Assembly: GCA_947588675.1 (NCBI GenBank)
Contig: CANPYY010000001.1
Location: 1 to 64,000 of the forward strand
Length of the DNA: 64,000 nucleotides
Reading direction: 5' to 3'
Origin: an uncultured Lachnospiraceae bacterium
GTDB lineage: Bacteria; Bacillota; Clostridia; Lachnospirales; Lachnospiraceae
Part shown: one piece after another, positions 1-7,202 of the stretch
Position numbering within the stretch: position 1 is the first letter of the stretch
How the letters are laid out: each line of letters opens with the position of its first letter
Program-made: the position numbers and the translations under genes
Notes under the pieces: model-generated
Seen by the model: the letters and a program-made list of their open reading frames with translations, nothing else
What the model was told of the DNA's origin: nothing
The model's database searches: none

Positions 1-500
1 ACCGGGAATTGCCGGAAGCAGCCGGCCTCCTCCTGAGAGATAAAGCCGTGCATGATGCTGCGAAAGACCCTCTGCAGGTGCATCATATGTTCCGCGGTCA
101 AATGATAACCTGCCATTGCTGTCATGATGGGTTCCACGATGTCAAAGCCGGCACCGTGAATCGCGTCATTTTTCACCATAGGCAGAGACAGAATGACTTT
201 ATAGATTTCCGGACGCTCTTTTCCGAAGCGGTAATAAGCGTCGGCTAAAGCTTCAACTGCCTCCGACCGTTCCTTCTCGGCGATGGCACATAGCTGCACC
301 TTCTTCAATTCCGAAATAGCGTAATAGCCAATCTCGGTGTGGAGTTCGTCCGAACTGCTGATATGGTTATACAGTGACGCCGCCTTTATATGGAGCCTGC
401 TTGCCAGTTCCCGAAGTGAAAAGCTGTGCAGTCCCTCCGATTCAATCATCTCTATGGCGGCGTCAATAATGTCCGCGCGGGTTAAACCTTGTCGAGCCAT
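1..500 (-). CDS. TetR family transcriptional regulator, WHG-type (partial, C-terminus off the left edge)
   Basis: About 166 codons are visible and the frame stays open to base 1, so the C-terminus lies outside the window. The start ATG (498-500) follows a GGAGG Shine-Dalgarno site. Residues about 25-45 form a TetR helix-turn-helix (LRELASRLHIKAASLYNH), and GFDIVEPIM and MHGFISQEE further on resemble the WHG-type TetR C-terminal domain, which binds small ligands in other family members. Its promoter overlaps a strong double palindrome, so autorepression is likely. The gene looks clearly richer in GC than the AT-rich genes further in, which fits horizontal acquisition. The target gene, probably a transporter or enzyme, would lie to the left and cannot be seen. 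Confidence 0.88.
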   Translation of the reverse strand, partial: MARQGLTRADIIDAAIEMIESEGLHSFSLRELASRLHIKAASLYNHISSSDELHTEIGYYAISELKKVQLCAIAEKERSEAVEALADAYYRFGKERPEIYKVILSLPMVKNDAIHGAGFDIVEPIMTAMAGYHLTAEHMMHLQRVFRSIMHGFISQEEAGCFRQFP

Positions 501-513
501 AGTTACCTCCCCA

Positions 514-561
514 ACAAACTAACAGTGTTAGTATTATTGTATACTAACACTGTTAGTTTGT
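514..561. promoter_or_regulatory. Probable TetR operator: 21-bp perfect inverted repeat around the TetR promoter
   Basis: Arms 514-534 and 541-561 are perfect inverted repeats with a 6-bp centre. Each arm itself contains a 13-bp near-palindrome, CTAACAGTGTTAG (519-531) and CTAACACTGTTAG (544-556), 25 bp apart centre to centre. One half-site fills the promoter spacer and the other lies at the expected transcription start, the classic layout for self-repression by two TetR dimers. Binding by the adjacent TetR protein is inferred. Confidence 0.8.
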
Positions 562-564
562 CAA
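536..564 (-). promoter_or_regulatory. Sigma-A promoter of the TetR gene
   Basis: On the minus strand TTGACA (559-564) is followed by a 17-bp spacer and TACAAT (536-541), a near-consensus vegetative promoter reading into the TetR gene. It is embedded in the inverted-repeat operator. Confidence 0.8.
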
Positions 565-640
565 CCAAGAAACGATTTTATAAGTTTAAAAGTATATTCA
601 TTAACACATGAGGTATCGCGGATACTTGATGAGCTTAGGG

Positions 641-697
641 CAAAACAAAACCCTGAGAGTATTGATCTCTCAGGGCTTACATTATAAATATCCTCTA
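641..697. repeat. Hairpin/terminator copy 1, duplicate of the tRNA-Leu 3' flank
   Basis: CCCTGAGAG (651-659), a 7-nt loop and CTCTCAGGG (667-675) form a perfect 9-bp hairpin. On the minus strand it is followed by a T-rich tract, as in a rho-independent terminator. The hairpin and about 15 bp beyond it match the segment at 2391-2439 just downstream of tRNA-Leu. In this copy no complete gene lies immediately upstream on the minus strand, so it looks like a duplicated element end rather than the terminator of a present gene. Confidence 0.6.
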
Positions 698-888
698 GTT
701 TTTGTATGACATTTCTGTTATTATAATTGTGTTGTCGCTCCCAATCTGGCAACAGAAGGGGGTGTTCGGTATAACTGATTTGATTTTATCTTTTTTTGCC
801 TACACACAATATATCATATGCACTACATAAAATCAAGTATTTGTTTTAAAAAAAGAGCTGCGCACTAACTTCTAGTGTAACAGCCCTT
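698..888. other. Intergenic stretch with no recognisable gene
   Basis: AT-rich sequence between the first hairpin repeat and the partial tRNA-like repeat. A 63-codon frame at 561-752 runs through the hairpin and has no convincing ribosome-binding site, so it is not called. Nothing else was recognised. Confidence 0.5.
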
Positions 889-1240
889 TCAATGTGGAAA
901 ATGGGACTTGAATTTATTTCCTACCCTGGAAATATCTATAAATAGGAGGTTTGCAGTACCAACGCCCCAGGGTAAACCAAAAAGCATATCAACAGCATCG
1001 GTTTGTCCACCACCATAGCCCTTTAAGCGCTCATCGTCCATTGTAAAGCCTTTGATCATATATTCTTTCAGACGCAGTTGTTGCAAATTTTGCAACAACT
1101 GAATTTCTTTCTAATTCACCTTCATTAAATATATTTTTTATATGTCTTGATATTGTAGACTTATCTCTTTGAAACAGCGTGGACATCTGGTCAAGCGTCA
1201 GCCAGACATGTAGAGGTGAACCGCACGTTGTACTCTTCAT
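889..1240 (-). pseudogene. RhuM/virulence-protein-like gene remnant with internal deletion and frame change
   Basis: Two overlapping minus-strand frames together resemble a RhuM family protein. The first (from about 1240) encodes a winged-helix-like N-terminus with LFQRDKSTISRHIKNIFNEG followed by SVVAKFATTA. The second, in another frame, encodes LKEYMIKGFTMDDERLKG, which in intact relatives lies about 45 residues further on. The junction falls in a short GCAACAAC stretch where both frames are readable, so a small repeat-mediated deletion probably removed the middle of the gene. After GYGGGQ the second frame no longer looks like RhuM. RhuM proteins are common on mobile islands. Not expected to be functional. 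Confidence 0.6.
891..912. repeat. Partial tRNA-Leu 3'-end copy, candidate attachment-site remnant
   Basis: Bases 891-912 match the 3' end of tRNA-Leu (2441-2462) at 20 of 22 positions in the same orientation; similarity stops on both sides. Tyrosine-recombinase elements often integrate at tRNA 3' ends and leave such short direct repeats. No integrase is present between the copies, so this would be an old scar. Confidence 0.5.
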
Positions 1241-1274
1241 GTGTTCTTTGCTTTATCTTCAATCCGATACCAAT

Positions 1275-1715
1275 TCATGGAAAATGCAACGAATTAGTAT
1301 TATCCTCTATTACACTTACTGCCTGTTCCGGCATCCAGACCTGTATCTCTGATGCCTTATAATCTATAGGATTACGGGTAATAATACCATCTATCTCCTG
1401 TAGAAATGCCACAGAATACTGGACGGAATCTTCAAAATCATTCCAATCCAATTCCAATGCATTGAATATTTCCCGCCCCGTCACACCTGCAACTGACACA
1501 ATAGTCAGAAGATTTTTCAGCAAAGCTCTAACCTGCCCCTTATTTTTAAGCTGACGGCAGGCAATATAATAAATATCTGTTATTGCAGTTGCTGATATAA
1601 ATTCCTGCACATCATTCCTTTTAGCCAGATTGAGTACATTTATTGCTGCCTCACAGAACGGCTCCCTCTTTAAGAGAACATCCAAAACGACATTTGTATC
1701 AATCAATAGTTTCAT
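1275..1715 (-). CDS. PIN-domain protein, probable VapC-like toxin ribonuclease
   Basis: 146 residues. The N-terminus KLLIDTNVVLDVLLKREPF is typical of PIN domains, with the first metal-binding aspartate at residue 6. Further acidic positions occur in ATAITDIYY and near DGIITRNPIDY, consistent with a Mg2+-dependent RNase fold. Known VapC toxins cut tRNA or rRNA and are held inactive by a cognate antitoxin. The start ATG overlaps the 3' end of the upstream gene by 17 bp, so the two are translationally coupled. The whole cassette sits in the scarred region between the tRNA-Leu repeats. The RNA target cannot be predicted. Confidence 0.8.
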   Translation of the reverse strand: MKLLIDTNVVLDVLLKREPFCEAAINVLNLAKRNDVQEFISATAITDIYYIACRQLKNKGQVRALLKNLLTIVSVAGVTGREIFNALELDWNDFEDSVQYSVAFLQEIDGIITRNPIDYKASEIQVWMPEQAVSVIEDNTNSLHFP

Positions 1716-1947
1716 ATTTTCTCAGCCTCTCTTCCCTGAGTTCTGATAATGACAGTTCTGTATTCGGAACTACTCCAACTAATGACTGTATTGCCTCATC
1801 TATTTCAGAAACGCTTTTCGGCATTTTCCCAGCCTGTTCTTCCATTGGAAACACAATCACTTCCAGTCTGCGGTTTTTGAAATTTTCAGGTAAGGTCATT
1901 ACAGACATAAGGCTATTTGCATCAATATATTTACGTACGGCTTCCAT
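1699..1947 (-). CDS. Probable antitoxin partner of the PIN toxin
   Basis: 82 residues, located directly upstream of and overlapping the PIN gene, the usual antitoxin-first order. The N-terminal half (YIDANSLMSVMTLPENFKNR, then LEVIVFPME) resembles the short beta-strand/helix region of AbrB- or Phd-like small antitoxins, and the C-terminal half is acidic and helical, as expected for the toxin-neutralising tail. Start ATG at 1945-1947 follows GGAGG. A good promoter lies at 1983-2011. The exact antitoxin family is not certain; the role is inferred mainly from position. Confidence 0.7.
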   Translation of the reverse strand: MEAVRKYIDANSLMSVMTLPENFKNRRLEVIVFPMEEQAGKMPKSVSEIDEAIQSLVGVVPNTELSLSELREERLRKYETID

Positions 1948-1982
1948 ACTCTAACCTCCATTCCATCTTGATTCTTACGGTT

Positions 1983-2011
1983 ATTATATGTCATTTTCAG
2001 GCTCTTTACAA
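1983..2011 (-). promoter_or_regulatory. Promoter of the toxin-antitoxin operon
   Basis: Minus-strand TTGTAA (2006-2011), 17-bp spacer, TATAAT (1983-1988), reading into the antitoxin gene. Two 13-bp direct repeats lie just upstream (2024-2051). Confidence 0.65.
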
Positions 2012-2023
2012 GGTATTATCGAA

Positions 2024-2051
2024 TCTACTCAAATAGCCTCTACTCAAATAG
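2024..2051. repeat. Two 13-bp direct repeats upstream of the toxin-antitoxin promoter
   Basis: TCTACTCAAATAG occurs at 2024-2036 and again at 2039-2051, a 15-bp period just upstream of the -35 element. Could be a regulator-binding site or simple slippage. Confidence 0.6.
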
Positions 2052-2089
2052 AAATTCAACTATACTCCAATGATATTTAAAATTAGATA

Positions 2090-2118
2090 TTGATTCCATA
2101 ACCATATTGTAATACAAT
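2090..2118 (+). promoter_or_regulatory. Promoter of the frameshifted small gene at 2150
   Basis: TTGATT (2090-2095), 17-bp spacer, TACAAT (2113-2118), about 30 bp upstream of the ATG at 2150. Confidence 0.5.
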
Positions 2119-2149
2119 TTACATATAATATATGCAGAGGTGAAAACAT

Positions 2150-2402
2150 ATGTATACATTGAAGGAAACGATACGTCATCAGCAGATTACAGAACTGTTG
2201 GCAATCTTAATCAAATCTGAAGATGATGTTAAAAACAAACGTGTTGCTCCTATTAAAGATACTTTTGACGATTTACGTTCTATAATAAATAGTCCAAAAT
2301 TTTAATAATGATATAGTTCGTAAAAAATTGGATGATTTAGAAGATCTTTCTGTTTCCCACCAATGGGGTAAACCACTTACACAGACAAAACCAAAACCCT
2401 GA
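2150..2402 (+). pseudogene. Small gene of unknown function, broken by a frameshift
   Basis: An ATG at 2150 preceded by AGAGGTG opens a 51-codon frame ending at TAA 2303-2305. The protein is hydrophilic and probably helical (KETIRHQQITELLAILIKSE). Skipping one T in the TTTT run at 2300-2303 lets reading continue for about 32 codons (KKLDDLEDLSVSHQWGK) to a stop at 2400-2402, inside the hairpin repeat. That favours an originally longer protein of about 84 residues, either frameshifted or truncated by recombination. A promoter lies upstream. No family was recognised. Confidence 0.45.
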
Positions 2403-2439
2403 GAGTATTGATTTCTCAGGGCTTCTATTATAAAATATC
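2391..2439 (-). terminator. Terminator downstream of tRNA-Leu (hairpin repeat copy 2)
   Basis: CCCTGAGAG (2397-2405), 7-nt loop and TTCTCAGGG (2413-2421) form a stem with one G-U pair on the minus strand, followed by TTTTGGTTTTG. It lies about 20 bp past the tRNA 3' end. It duplicates the segment at 641-697. Confidence 0.7.
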
Positions 2440-2442
2440 CAA

Positions 2443-2527
2443 TGCGGAAGATGGGACTTGAACCCACACGAGCGCAATGCTCACAAGATCCTTAGTCTTG
2501 CTCGTCTGCCAGTTCCGACACTTCCGC
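2443..2527 (-). tRNA. tRNA-Leu, anticodon AAG
   Basis: 85 nt on the minus strand. The acceptor stem pairs GCGGAAG with CTTCCGC plus discriminator A; the long variable arm is typical of class II tRNA. The anticodon stem CAAGA/TCTTG encloses the loop CTAAGGA, giving anticodon AAG (read as inosine after deamination, decoding CUU and related codons). The TPsiC arm has GGTTCAAGTCC. CCA is not encoded. A consensus promoter sits upstream and a hairpin terminator downstream, so it is a single-gene unit. Confidence 0.93.
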
Positions 2528-2559
2528 AAACCACATCATCTTTTCTTGACGCAAGATTG

Positions 2560-2588
2560 ATTATAACAAAGCAAATTACACTTGTCAA
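2560..2588 (-). promoter_or_regulatory. Strong promoter of tRNA-Leu
   Basis: Minus-strand TTGACA (2583-2588), 17-bp spacer and TATAAT (2560-2565): perfect consensus at both hexamers, about 30 bp before the tRNA. Confidence 0.85.
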
Positions 2589-2629
2589 CACAATTCTTAA
2601 AAATATTCTCATGCGCCAAAACAAACCCT

Positions 2630-3418
2630 TTACAACGCAACATCCAAAATCATCATTACTAAAAACCCCACAATAAAACCGAGCGTACCTATAGTATCCT
2701 TTTCACTCATATGCGCCTGCGGTATAAGTTCTTCAACAACCACATATATCATAGTACCGGCTGCAAGCGCAAGAAGAAGCGGCAGTGCAGGCCGGATAAT
2801 ACCTGACACCATTGCGGCAATAACACCGAATATTGGTTCTACTATGGCAGACATACTCCCTATTAAAAACGCTTTCTTTTTACTCACTCCCTCACAGGCA
2901 AGCGGAAGCGCAACAGCCGTTCCTTCAGGATAATTCTGTATTCCTATTCCTACGGCGAGAGCAATAGCCCCTGACATAAGTCCTGTATTCATTCCACTCT
3001 GTACCGCAAGAGAAAAAGCCAGGCCTACCGCAATACCCTCAGGTATATTATGAATTGTTATTGCAAGAAGCATCATTATTGTGTTTTTAGTAAGCGGAAG
3101 CTTTTTATTATCTTTAAGCATCCTGTTATATTTTATTTTTATAAGTCTGTCTGCCGCAAGCAGAATAATTACCCCTATAATAAACCCGCCCGATACAACC
3201 AGCCAGCTTATTTGGTTATTTTCATTTGCCGCTTCTATTCCCGGAACCAGAAGCGACCATATTGAAGCCGCAATCATTACTCCGCCTGCAAAACCAAGAA
3301 ATACTTTCTGAATATCCCCACTTGATTTTTTTCTTACAAAAAATACATTAAGCGCGCCAAGCGTGGTTATCGAAAAAGTAAACAACGTACCTAATAATGT
3401 AAATATTATACTATCCAT
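2630..3418 (-). CDS. ZIP family divalent metal (zinc) transporter
   Basis: 262 residues and about eight predicted membrane segments. The two ZIP signature helices are clear: HNIPEGIAVG (about residues 122-131) and QNYPEGTAVALPL (about 161-173), whose His, Asn, Gln and Glu residues form the binuclear metal site in known ZIP proteins. A short hydrophilic loop between the third and fourth segments is lysine-rich rather than histidine-rich. It resembles bacterial ZupT/GufA-type importers of Zn2+ and related metals. The start follows AGGTG. It is a single gene between tRNA-Leu and the divergent L,D-transpeptidase gene; no metal-regulator site was identified. Confidence 0.9.
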   Translation of the reverse strand: MDSIIFTLLGTLFTFSITTLGALNVFFVRKKSSGDIQKVFLGFAGGVMIAASIWSLLVPGIEAANENNQISWLVVSGGFIIGVIILLAADRLIKIKYNRMLKDNKKLPLTKNTIMMLLAITIHNIPEGIAVGLAFSLAVQSGMNTGLMSGAIALAVGIGIQNYPEGTAVALPLACEGVSKKKAFLIGSMSAIVEPIFGVIAAMVSGIIRPALPLLLALAAGTMIYVVVEELIPQAHMSEKDTIGTLGFIVGFLVMMILDVAL

Positions 3419-3628
3419 CTAATCACCTATGGTTAATATATCCGTTTTCGACAAAAACGTGCCTTAATTTATCCGTATTTTTTTTACATGCGTTTAATAT
3501 AATGAATATGAAGTTACTATTCACAACCGTACAGGCGGCGAATATTGACAATATCAGACAAATTTCATTTGACTACACTTGATTTATATACTATTTTATT
3601 AATAGACAAGTGTACATAAGGAGTAACT

Positions 3629-5404
3629 ATGAAAAAATACGTATTAATAATAGCTATAACAATACTTACGGCAATTACATTTACCGCATGTTACAGTCAG
3701 GTTATGACGTCTGCTCCAGCTACCGATAAACCTGAATCAACTGACAATATAACAAATACTTCTTCTCCTTCACCAGAGAATACTTCCGTAGCCGAATGTG
3801 AAACTGCAAATAAAATTGAACAACCTGCTCAAAGTACTACGCCCGTTGCAGAAACACCGACAAAAAAGCCTGAACCTACAATGGACCCCGATACATGGGA
3901 TTATGTTATAGATAACGATTCAAATATGCACTACACGGAAAATATCAAAACGCCTAAAGTAATGCCATACGAAATTCATGTCAATAAACAGATGAACTGT
4001 ATTACTATATATAAGGCAAATAAAAAAGGTGAGTACACCAAACCTGTAAAAGCAATGGTATGTTCTGCAGGACGCAAAACCCCTCTCGGAACATTTACCA
4101 CAAGTTCCAAATATTATTGGAAAGCCATGATTCATGACGTATGGGCGCAATACGCCACACGTATTACAGGCGATATTCTTTTCCATTCAGTTCCTTATGA
4201 AAATCATGAAAAAAACACTCTGATAACCAGTTATTACAACCAGCTCGGAAGCATTGCTTCAGCCGGATGCGTCAGGCTGTGTGTTAAAGACGCCAAATGG
4301 CTTATTGAAAACTGCCCTTCCGGCACAAAGGTAGTTATTTATAACAGTTCTAATCCGGGACCTCTTGGCAAACCTTCGCCTATAAGAATACCTTCCCAGT
4401 GCAAATGGGACCCTACAGACCCCGATTCGCGCAACCCGCTGCGCAAAAAAAAGAGCACCATCACCGGTGTTAAAGACCGCAGAATTGAACGCTGCGCAAA
4501 CGTCAATTGTCTTGAAAACGTAACAGCTTTTGATATAAATACATATAACATGACTTCCACCGGAATAAAAGTAAGCACAAAGCTTAACTCAAAAAAAACC
4601 GGAACATATAAAGTTAAATATACCTTTAAAGACAGCAAGGGAAAAATCATTACAAAAAAAGCCGTATTTACCGTTTCCGACACCGAAGCTCCAGTAATAT
4701 CCGGAATACCTGAAAACTATTACGTTCATGATATTAAGAAAGTAAGCGCAAACAGTATATACAAGGCAATAACTCTTACTGATAACGGCTGTCCTCTTGA
4801 AAAAAAATCGCATCTTACAGTAGATTTTGCAAATAATAAAGCAACAATTACCGCAAATGACGATTATGGACATTCCAAAAAACTCATTGTAACCGTAATA
4901 GAAGATAATACGCCTCCTGTAATAAAGCTTGCGGAAAGTCAGAAAAAACCGCTTCCAATATCACAGGAAGTTACGGACAGTTTTGCCAGAAAAAGAATAA
5001 AATCAGTATCAGACGACATAGCAAAACTTAATGTAAATAGTCCGAAAATCACAATAAAACCAAACGGCTGGGGCGTTAAAATAATATATGAGGTATGGGA
5101 TAACGCCGGTAATAAAGCATCGGCAGAAGAAACGCTGGAATATGAAAAAGTTTCCGTCAAAACTACGGTTTCAGACATACCGGTCATAAGCAACATACAT
5201 AGTGATAAACAACTCAGAAAATTTATCTCCGTAACCTCTGAAAAAACCGGTAAACCTGTTAAATACAGCCTTAAAATCAAACGCACAAAAACCAGCTCAA
5301 ATAAATTATACAAAACGTATAAAGTAACATATAATGTGTCCTATAAATCAACTGCCGGAACTAAGAATGTTTCAAAGAACATTAAGGTACGAGAGAAAAA
5401 ATAG
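3629..5404 (+). CDS. L,D-transpeptidase (YkuD) lipoprotein with Ig-like repeats
   Basis: 591 residues. A lipoprotein signal (lipobox around TFTAC, Cys21) predicts attachment to the outer face of the membrane. A Ser/Thr/Pro-rich linker follows to about residue 90. The YkuD domain (about 110-235) carries the catalytic pattern with His186 in HSVPY and Cys214 in SAGCVRLC, so it should be active in forming 3-3 peptidoglycan cross-links or linking proteins to the wall. The C-terminal 300 residues contain repeated beta-sandwich modules (DTEAPVISGIP and DNTPPVIKLAE mark module starts), probably wall-binding or spacer domains. RBS AAGGAG. The gene stands alone and converges on an LRR gene, sharing a terminator. 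Confidence 0.88.
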   Translation: MKKYVLIIAITILTAITFTACYSQVMTSAPATDKPESTDNITNTSSPSPENTSVAECETANKIEQPAQSTTPVAETPTKKPEPTMDPDTWDYVIDNDSNMHYTENIKTPKVMPYEIHVNKQMNCITIYKANKKGEYTKPVKAMVCSAGRKTPLGTFTTSSKYYWKAMIHDVWAQYATRITGDILFHSVPYENHEKNTLITSYYNQLGSIASAGCVRLCVKDAKWLIENCPSGTKVVIYNSSNPGPLGKPSPIRIPSQCKWDPTDPDSRNPLRKKKSTITGVKDRRIERCANVNCLENVTAFDINTYNMTSTGIKVSTKLNSKKTGTYKVKYTFKDSKGKIITKKAVFTVSDTEAPVISGIPENYYVHDIKKVSANSIYKAITLTDNGCPLEKKSHLTVDFANNKATITANDDYGHSKKLIVTVIEDNTPPVIKLAESQKKPLPISQEVTDSFARKRIKSVSDDIAKLNVNSPKITIKPNGWGVKIIYEVWDNAGNKASAEETLEYEKVSVKTTVSDIPVISNIHSDKQLRKFISVTSEKTGKPVKYSLKIKRTKTSSNKLYKTYKVTYNVSYKSTAGTKNVSKNIKVREKK

Positions 5405-5451
5405 CAATATTCACAAATACGATTACAGAAACCCAGGAAGAAATGCCACTT

Positions 5452-5492
5452 AAAAAGCCCTTAGCTTTTCTCAGAATCTAAGGGCTTTTTAT
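5452..5492. terminator. Bidirectional rho-independent terminator
   Basis: AAAGCCCTTAG (5454-5464) pairs with CTAAGGGCTTT (5478-5488), with T-runs on both strands. It lies between the converging L,D-transpeptidase and LRR genes and serves both. Confidence 0.85.
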
Positions 5493-5512
5493 TCGTATGC
5501 GCACAGTAAATA

Positions 5513-6418
5513 TTATTTCTGTACTTTAACTATACATTTGTTTTTTCCGCAGCTTAGCTTTGTCTTTCCTGCTTTTAATGCGGTAATATTACCGTTACTG
5601 CCGATTTTTAAAATATTTTTCTTTGAAGATTTAAGTACTGCTTTCTTCCCTGTATTCTTCCAGCCTGCTTTCAGCTTGGCAGATACTCTTAAAACAACTT
5701 TAAGATTCTTATTATTGCAGAGCGTTAATTTCCTGAATGATTTTCCTGAGCAGTAAAGTATTCTGAGCTTTTTCAGCGCCGACACGTCAAGTTTTGATAT
5801 TTTTGTATCCGAAACATTCAGTTTTTCCAACTCAGGCATATTGTTTAAATCAATTTTTTTCAGCCCTGAATCTTCACATGAAATAGTTTTAAGCAAAGGT
5901 TTATTTCCAAACTCAATATTTTCTATTGTCTTACTGTTTGTTAAATTAAAGTACTGAAGCTTTTCATTTCCTGTAAGGTCAAGCGCTCCAAGTTCAAGTC
6001 CCGACGCATCAATCTTTTCAAGTTCGGCATTGCTTTTCAGATTAATATTATGCAGAGGCATATTATCCATTGAGATACTTTTTAGCTTTGTATTATGCGA
6101 CAAATCAAGATCTGTAATCTTATTAAAACTCAAGCTAAGGTTTTCAAGTGACGTAAGATATTCAATGCCTTTAAGTGAAGCAACCTCTTTCCATGCCCCA
6201 TTGTCTCCGCCGTCATAGTTTAAGCTTGTTATTGCACTGATTTCCTGCTCTGACAAACATCCATCTTTATCAGTATCATAACCCGACATATTGGCTCTGA
6301 AAGTATCATCAGAAAAATGCTCTGCATCAATTTTTACCGGTTCCGTCTGTGCAAATGATACGTTGTACCCTGCAAATGCAATAAATAATACTGCTAATGT
6401 AAATAATAGTTTTTTCAT
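5513..6418 (-). CDS. Secreted leucine-rich-repeat protein with one calcium-type loop and a BIG2-like tail
   Basis: 301 residues from the ATG at 6416-6418, chosen because a classic signal peptide (KKLLFTLAVLFIAFAG) starts there after GGGTGAG; an upstream GTG at 6472 with AAAGGAG is a possible alternative adding 18 residues. After the signal, YDTDKDGCLSEQEI is an EF-hand/dockerin-like Ca2+ loop, but only one copy exists, so it is not a true dockerin. About six leucine-rich repeats follow (residues 70-220). The end resembles a bacterial Ig-like BIG2 module (ITALKAGKTKLSC). Likely a surface or secreted binding protein; ligand unknown. Confidence 0.75.
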   Translation of the reverse strand: MKKLLFTLAVLFIAFAGYNVSFAQTEPVKIDAEHFSDDTFRANMSGYDTDKDGCLSEQEISAITSLNYDGGDNGAWKEVASLKGIEYLTSLENLSLSFNKITDLDLSHNTKLKSISMDNMPLHNINLKSNAELEKIDASGLELGALDLTGNEKLQYFNLTNSKTIENIEFGNKPLLKTISCEDSGLKKIDLNNMPELEKLNVSDTKISKLDVSALKKLRILYCSGKSFRKLTLCNNKNLKVVLRVSAKLKAGWKNTGKKAVLKSSKKNILKIGSNGNITALKAGKTKLSCGKNKCIVKVQK

Positions 6419-6472
6419 AACTCTCACCCTTTCATTTTTTAATAATTTAGATGTTCGATTAATTTTTGTCAC

Positions 6473-6748
6473 TAAATTTTCTCCTTTCTTTACTCCTGCT
6501 ATTTAAGTTATTTTCTTTATAACTACATATCAACATAAATACCTATATGATGTGTGTCATTATCTTATTATTAATATGTCAATATTATGACAATATTATT
6601 TAGAAAATGGTATAATTATTTTTAATCACCATAGGAAACACTCTTTAAAAATGTTTTATCAGCATCAATAGAGCCTCCATAGCTATTAGTTGTATTATTA
6701 TTACTTATATTTGTCAATAATATTTTAATTGTATCATTATCCTTCCAC
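6473..6748. other. Intergenic region upstream of the LRR gene, no gene seen
   Basis: About 275 bp of AT-rich sequence holding the leader and promoter of the LRR gene. A loose TTGTCA-17-TAATAA pair exists on the minus strand but is not convincing. No ORF with an RBS was found. Confidence 0.4.
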
Positions 6749-6792
6749 AAAAAAATAAAGCGTCTCACATAACCGTGACAACGCCTTATTTA
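6749..6792 (-). terminator. Terminator of the infC-rpmI-rplT operon
   Basis: On the minus strand AAATAAGGCGTTGTCAC pairs with GTGAGACGCTTTATTT (one bulge, two G-U pairs) followed by a run of Ts, about 30 bp past the rplT stop. Confidence 0.8.
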
Positions 6793-6822
6793 ATCATTAT
6801 TTTATTCATTTATTGTCTTATT

Positions 6823-7179
6823 TTACGCTATCTTTGACTTTGCAAGTTCTGCAAGCGCTGCAAATCCTTCCGGGTCGCTTATTGCCATCTCTGATAACAT
6901 CTTTCTGTTCACATCGGCCTCAGCAAGTTTAAGACCATACATAAATTTGCTGTAGGATATTCCATTCATCCTTGCCGCTGCATTAATACGCGCAATCCAT
7001 AATCTTCTGAACTGCCTCTTTCTCTGCTTTCTTCCTTCGTAAGCTGTATTTAATGCCCTCATAACGGACTGTTTTGCAACTCTGTACTGCTTTGAACGTG
7101 CTCCGCGGTAACCCTTAGCAAGCTTCAAAACTCTCTTATGCTTTTTCTTAGCGTTCATTCCGCCTTTAACTCTTGCCAT
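6823..7179 (-). CDS. rplT: 50S ribosomal protein L20
   Basis: 118 residues, the standard length. The N-terminus ([20 protein letters not shown]) is the very basic tail that threads into 23S rRNA early in 50S assembly; [20 protein letters not shown] is the conserved globular core. In Firmicutes, L20 also represses its own operon by binding a leader RNA that mimics its rRNA site, and such a leader is found upstream of infC. Last gene of infC-rpmI-rplT, 23 bp after rpmI, with a strong GGAGGG site. Confidence 0.97.
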   Translation of the reverse strand: MARVKGGMNAKKKHKRVLKLAKGYRGARSKQYRVAKQSVMRALNTAYEGRKQRKRQFRRLWIARINAAARMNGISYSKFMYGLKLAEADVNRKMLSEMAISDPEGFAALAELAKSKIA

Positions 7180-7202
7180 TATTTAAACCCTCCTAAATCA
7201 TA

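Noticed and set aside
561..752. 63-codon minus-strand frame through the hairpin repeat
   Set aside because: It spans a terminator-like hairpin, overlaps the TetR promoter and has no convincing ribosome-binding site.
6250..6300. Dockerin domain in the LRR protein that could pair with the cohesin-like protein
   Set aside because: Only one EF-hand-like loop is present; dockerins need two such segments, so cohesin-dockerin pairing is not supported.
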